Assembly (NCBI GenBank): GCA_965199105.1
Contig: CBDAQO010000002.1
Span: 2,666,001-2,730,000 of the forward strand
Direction: 5' to 3'
DNA: 64,000 bases
DNA from: LMUY01 sp965199105
Lineage (GTDB): Bacteria > Pseudomonadota > Alphaproteobacteria > Acetobacterales > Acetobacteraceae
Each line of letters starts with the position of its first letter. Within the stretch, counting starts at the first letter, position 1. The position numbers and the translations under genes were made by a program. The notes below the pieces were generated by a model. It saw nothing but the letters and a program-made list of their open reading frames with translations, did not search any database and was not told where the DNA came from. Shown here piece by piece: positions 62,524 through 64,000 of this stretch.

Positions 62524-62944
62524 TTGCCATCGCCGCGCCGATTATCGTCGTCAGCAGCCATTTACCAACCTCGACAAAGGCGGTCTTGAACACCAGTGCC
62601 TTCAAGGCTTCGAGGGCAGCTTTGGACTGCTCGTCTAGCGCGCGTTTAAATTCATCGGCCTGAACCTTGCGGGCCGACGCCTCAGCCTCCAACGCGACGT
62701 TGAATGACGCCTGCTGTGATTTCATCATCTCTGCGAGCGACTCGGTCTGCTTGCGCTGCTCAGAAGCCAGCCGTGACAAGGACATCTCCATGTCACCATC
62801 TTTCTCTCGCAGGCTTCGGACCGAGGCAGTCAGTTCCTCGAGATTATGGAGAATGAGATGGTTCGACGTCTCCAAGCTCTCCAGCCTTCGGGCACTCGCG
62901 CTGCTCGCTCGCAGGTCGGCCGGCTGCACAGCAGTCGCCATCAA
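62489..62944 (-). CDS. Coiled-coil protein with C-terminal membrane helix, phage-like
   Basis: The 151-residue protein is mostly a long heptad-type helix (about residues 15-115, rich in Glu, Lys, Leu, Ala) ending in a membrane segment ('KWLLTTIIGAAMASAAYFVTA', shown as a landmark). Small proteins of this build, such as XhlA-like hemolysin or holin partners, are common downstream of tail genes in prophages. That placement is by analogy. No cysteines. Confidence 0.65.
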   Translation of the reverse strand: MMATAVQPADLRASSASARRLESLETSNHLILHNLEELTASVRSLREKDGDMEMSLSRLASEQRKQTESLAEMMKSQQASFNVALEAEASARKVQADEFKRALDEQSKAALEALKALVFKTAFVEVGKWLLTTIIGAAMASAAYFVTAIKR

Positions 62945-62978
62945 AAGTTCTCTCCGATAATGCGCCGCCGGCCACGTC

Positions 62979-63464
62979 TTAGGGGACGTTGGTCACCGTC
63001 GTGTTGACTTGGCTCACTGTCGGCGCCGTGATGGTGGCAGTACTGGTGGGGTCGGACGGTGACTGAGCGGCCAGTGCCACCACTGGAAGCAGCACAGACC
63101 TTGCGATCGCACGCCCAGCCTCAGTCCCGATGTTGAGGACGATGGTGTAAATCGTGCCGGGTTGTCCGCTCGATAACCATAGGATCGCCCGCGCGCCATC
63201 AGCCGTCATGGAGTTCAGAGTGAGGTCACCCGGGTTAGCCGGATTGATCGTGACATCGAGCGTGGCAATCGCGTCTCCGTCATTGCCGATCAGCGCCGGG
63301 GCGATGTCGAACTGGTAATCGAGAACATCGCCAGGGTCTTTTATGGGCCACGACAAAGGCGGAGGAATGATTGCCGCGGCGCCGCGCGGGACCGGGACAA
63401 AGGCGTCCAAGACGACGACGCGCGCGGCACTCGGCCGCCAGACGTGGGAGGCAGTGCTTGCCAT
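62979..63464 (-). CDS. Probable phage fibre-tail adaptor-like protein
   Basis: The 161-residue protein contains a beta-sandwich-like core with 'DPGDVLDYQFDIAPALIGND', 'IATLDVTINP', 'ILWLSSGQPGTIYTIVLNIGTEAGRAIARS' (landmarks). This D-x-L-D-Y-x-F-D / temporal pattern is found in small phage tail proteins annotated as fibre-tail adaptors. A Thr/Val-rich C terminus follows. It lies between the glycine-rich tail protein and the coiled-coil gene, all on the minus strand. Confidence 0.65.
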   Translation of the reverse strand: MASTASHVWRPSAARVVVLDAFVPVPRGAAAIIPPPLSWPIKDPGDVLDYQFDIAPALIGNDGDAIATLDVTINPANPGDLTLNSMTADGARAILWLSSGQPGTIYTIVLNIGTEAGRAIARSVLLPVVALAAQSPSDPTSTATITAPTVSQVNTTVTNVP

Positions 63465-63534
63465 GGATTTGTCCTGCTACAGCGTGTTGCGCATGAGGTC
63501 GGAGGAGCGCAGGAAGTCGGTCAGTTTGGAATAT

Positions 63535-64000
63535 CTAGAACTCGAGTATGAGGAAGCCTTGGGCACCGGGCCCACCGTTACCCTGAACGCCATAGCACCC
63601 GCCGCCGCCGGAGCCCGGAGCTTCCGCAATCTGCTGGATTGCACTGCTGGCTGCCGCTGCCCGTCCGCCACCACCAAAGAACGAGGCGCCCCCATTGCCC
63701 GCAAAGGTAAAGGTGCCACCATTGCCATCGGAGCCGTAGCCACCGTAAATATTGATAAGACCGCCAGTACCAACGCCAGGAGAGCCGCCAAATGCGAAGG
63801 TGGCCCCACTCGCACCGCCCGAGCCGCCCGATGCACTCATCGCGGTGCCGAAGCTGGTTGTGCCACCAGCCCCAGCCACGGCACCACCGGCGATGGCGGC
63901 CGTCCCTCCTTGCCCGATGATAATAGGAACAATCTGACCCGGCGTGACAGCCACGTTGCCCTCACTGTAGCCGCCTGCGCCGCCGCCGCCACCGCCAAAC
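63535..64000 (-). CDS. Glycine-rich phage tail-type protein (partial, runs off the window)
   Basis: The open frame continues upstream past position 64000, where it reads '...FGGGGGGAGGYSEGNVAVTPGQ' (landmark), so the GTG at 63954 is internal and not a start. The visible 154 residues are collagen-like in glycine content, with 'VTPGQIVPIIIGQGG', 'GGSGGASG', 'FFGGGGRAAA' and a final 'QGFLILEF'. Glycine-rich C-terminal domains of this kind are typical of phage tail fibres and receptor-binding tips. Confidence 0.75.
   Translation of the reverse strand, partial: FGGGGGGAGGYSEGNVAVTPGQIVPIIIGQGGTAAIAGGAVAGAGGTTSFGTAMSASGGSGGASGATFAFGGSPGVGTGGLINIYGGYGSDGNGGTFTFAGNGGASFFGGGGRAAAASSAIQQIAEAPGSGGGGCYGVQGNGGPGAQGFLILEF

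Overview
The window is GC-rich, densely packed bacterial chromosome, almost certainly from an alphaproteobacterium and plausibly Rhodospirillales/Acetobacteraceae. This placement is an inference. It rests on the alphaproteobacterial SOS box (GAAC-N7-GAAC) before imuA, the imuA/imuB/dnaE2 mutasome, the grxD-bolA pair, a periplasmic molybdenum hydroxylase with a three-haem cytochrome c, and a PE-LIG-POL LigD. No rRNA, tRNA, CRISPR array or insertion sequence was seen.

Layout. 1-7682: phosphonate use. The start of phnI, then phnH and phnG, run leftwards. phnF diverges from them over a near-perfect palindromic operator, followed by phnM and then phnC-phnD-phnE1-phnE2 behind a Pho-box-like repeat, with an exported alpha/beta-hydrolase at the end. 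7701-8734: an exported protein and a lipoprotein of unknown role. 8848-12046: rplU-rpmA (strong promoter, terminator), obgE, and proB behind a REP-like inverted pair. 12043-14981: DUF4149 and DUF4126 membrane proteins, an MFS pump and a sirtuin. 15186-28515: three overlapping genes encoding a 1828-residue exported protein with an LprI-like head, a giant alpha-2-macroglobulin without its thioester cysteine, and penicillin-binding protein 1C. 28615-36831: a PiT phosphate carrier and the SOS mutasome (dnaE2, imuB, imuA), interrupted by a VapBC toxin-antitoxin pair. 37029-42869: an amidase, upp, a DUF1688/Urc4 gene and a GTP-cyclohydrolase-II-like Urc1 gene, matching the uracil catabolism (URC) pathway known from fungi, plus an OxlT-type MFS carrier. 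43092-47450: cspA and a periplasmic cytochrome c / 2Fe-2S / molybdopterin oxidoreductase. 47679-50762: a patchy segment with a GFA protein, a GNAT remnant, a LysE exporter, a frameshifted MocR regulator and a RidA-like protein. 51112-61427: gor, DUF2461, grxD, bolA, DUF2939, a DedA-rhodanese fusion, ligD, a second ATP-dependent ligase, a peroxiredoxin and an MFS carrier. 61487-64000: the edge of a prophage-like region with a glycine-rich tail protein cut by the window end, a probable tail adaptor, a coiled-coil membrane protein, a single-pass membrane protein and a stand-alone membrane protein that looks like an ethylene-receptor sensor domain.

Two parts seem most worth following. The first is the 172-residue ethylene-receptor-like protein at 61487-62005, with no kinase attached and in a phage-like setting. 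The second is the 13-kb envelope cassette at 15186-28515, where an LprI-like giant protein is coupled to a thioester-less alpha-2-macroglobulin and PBP1C.
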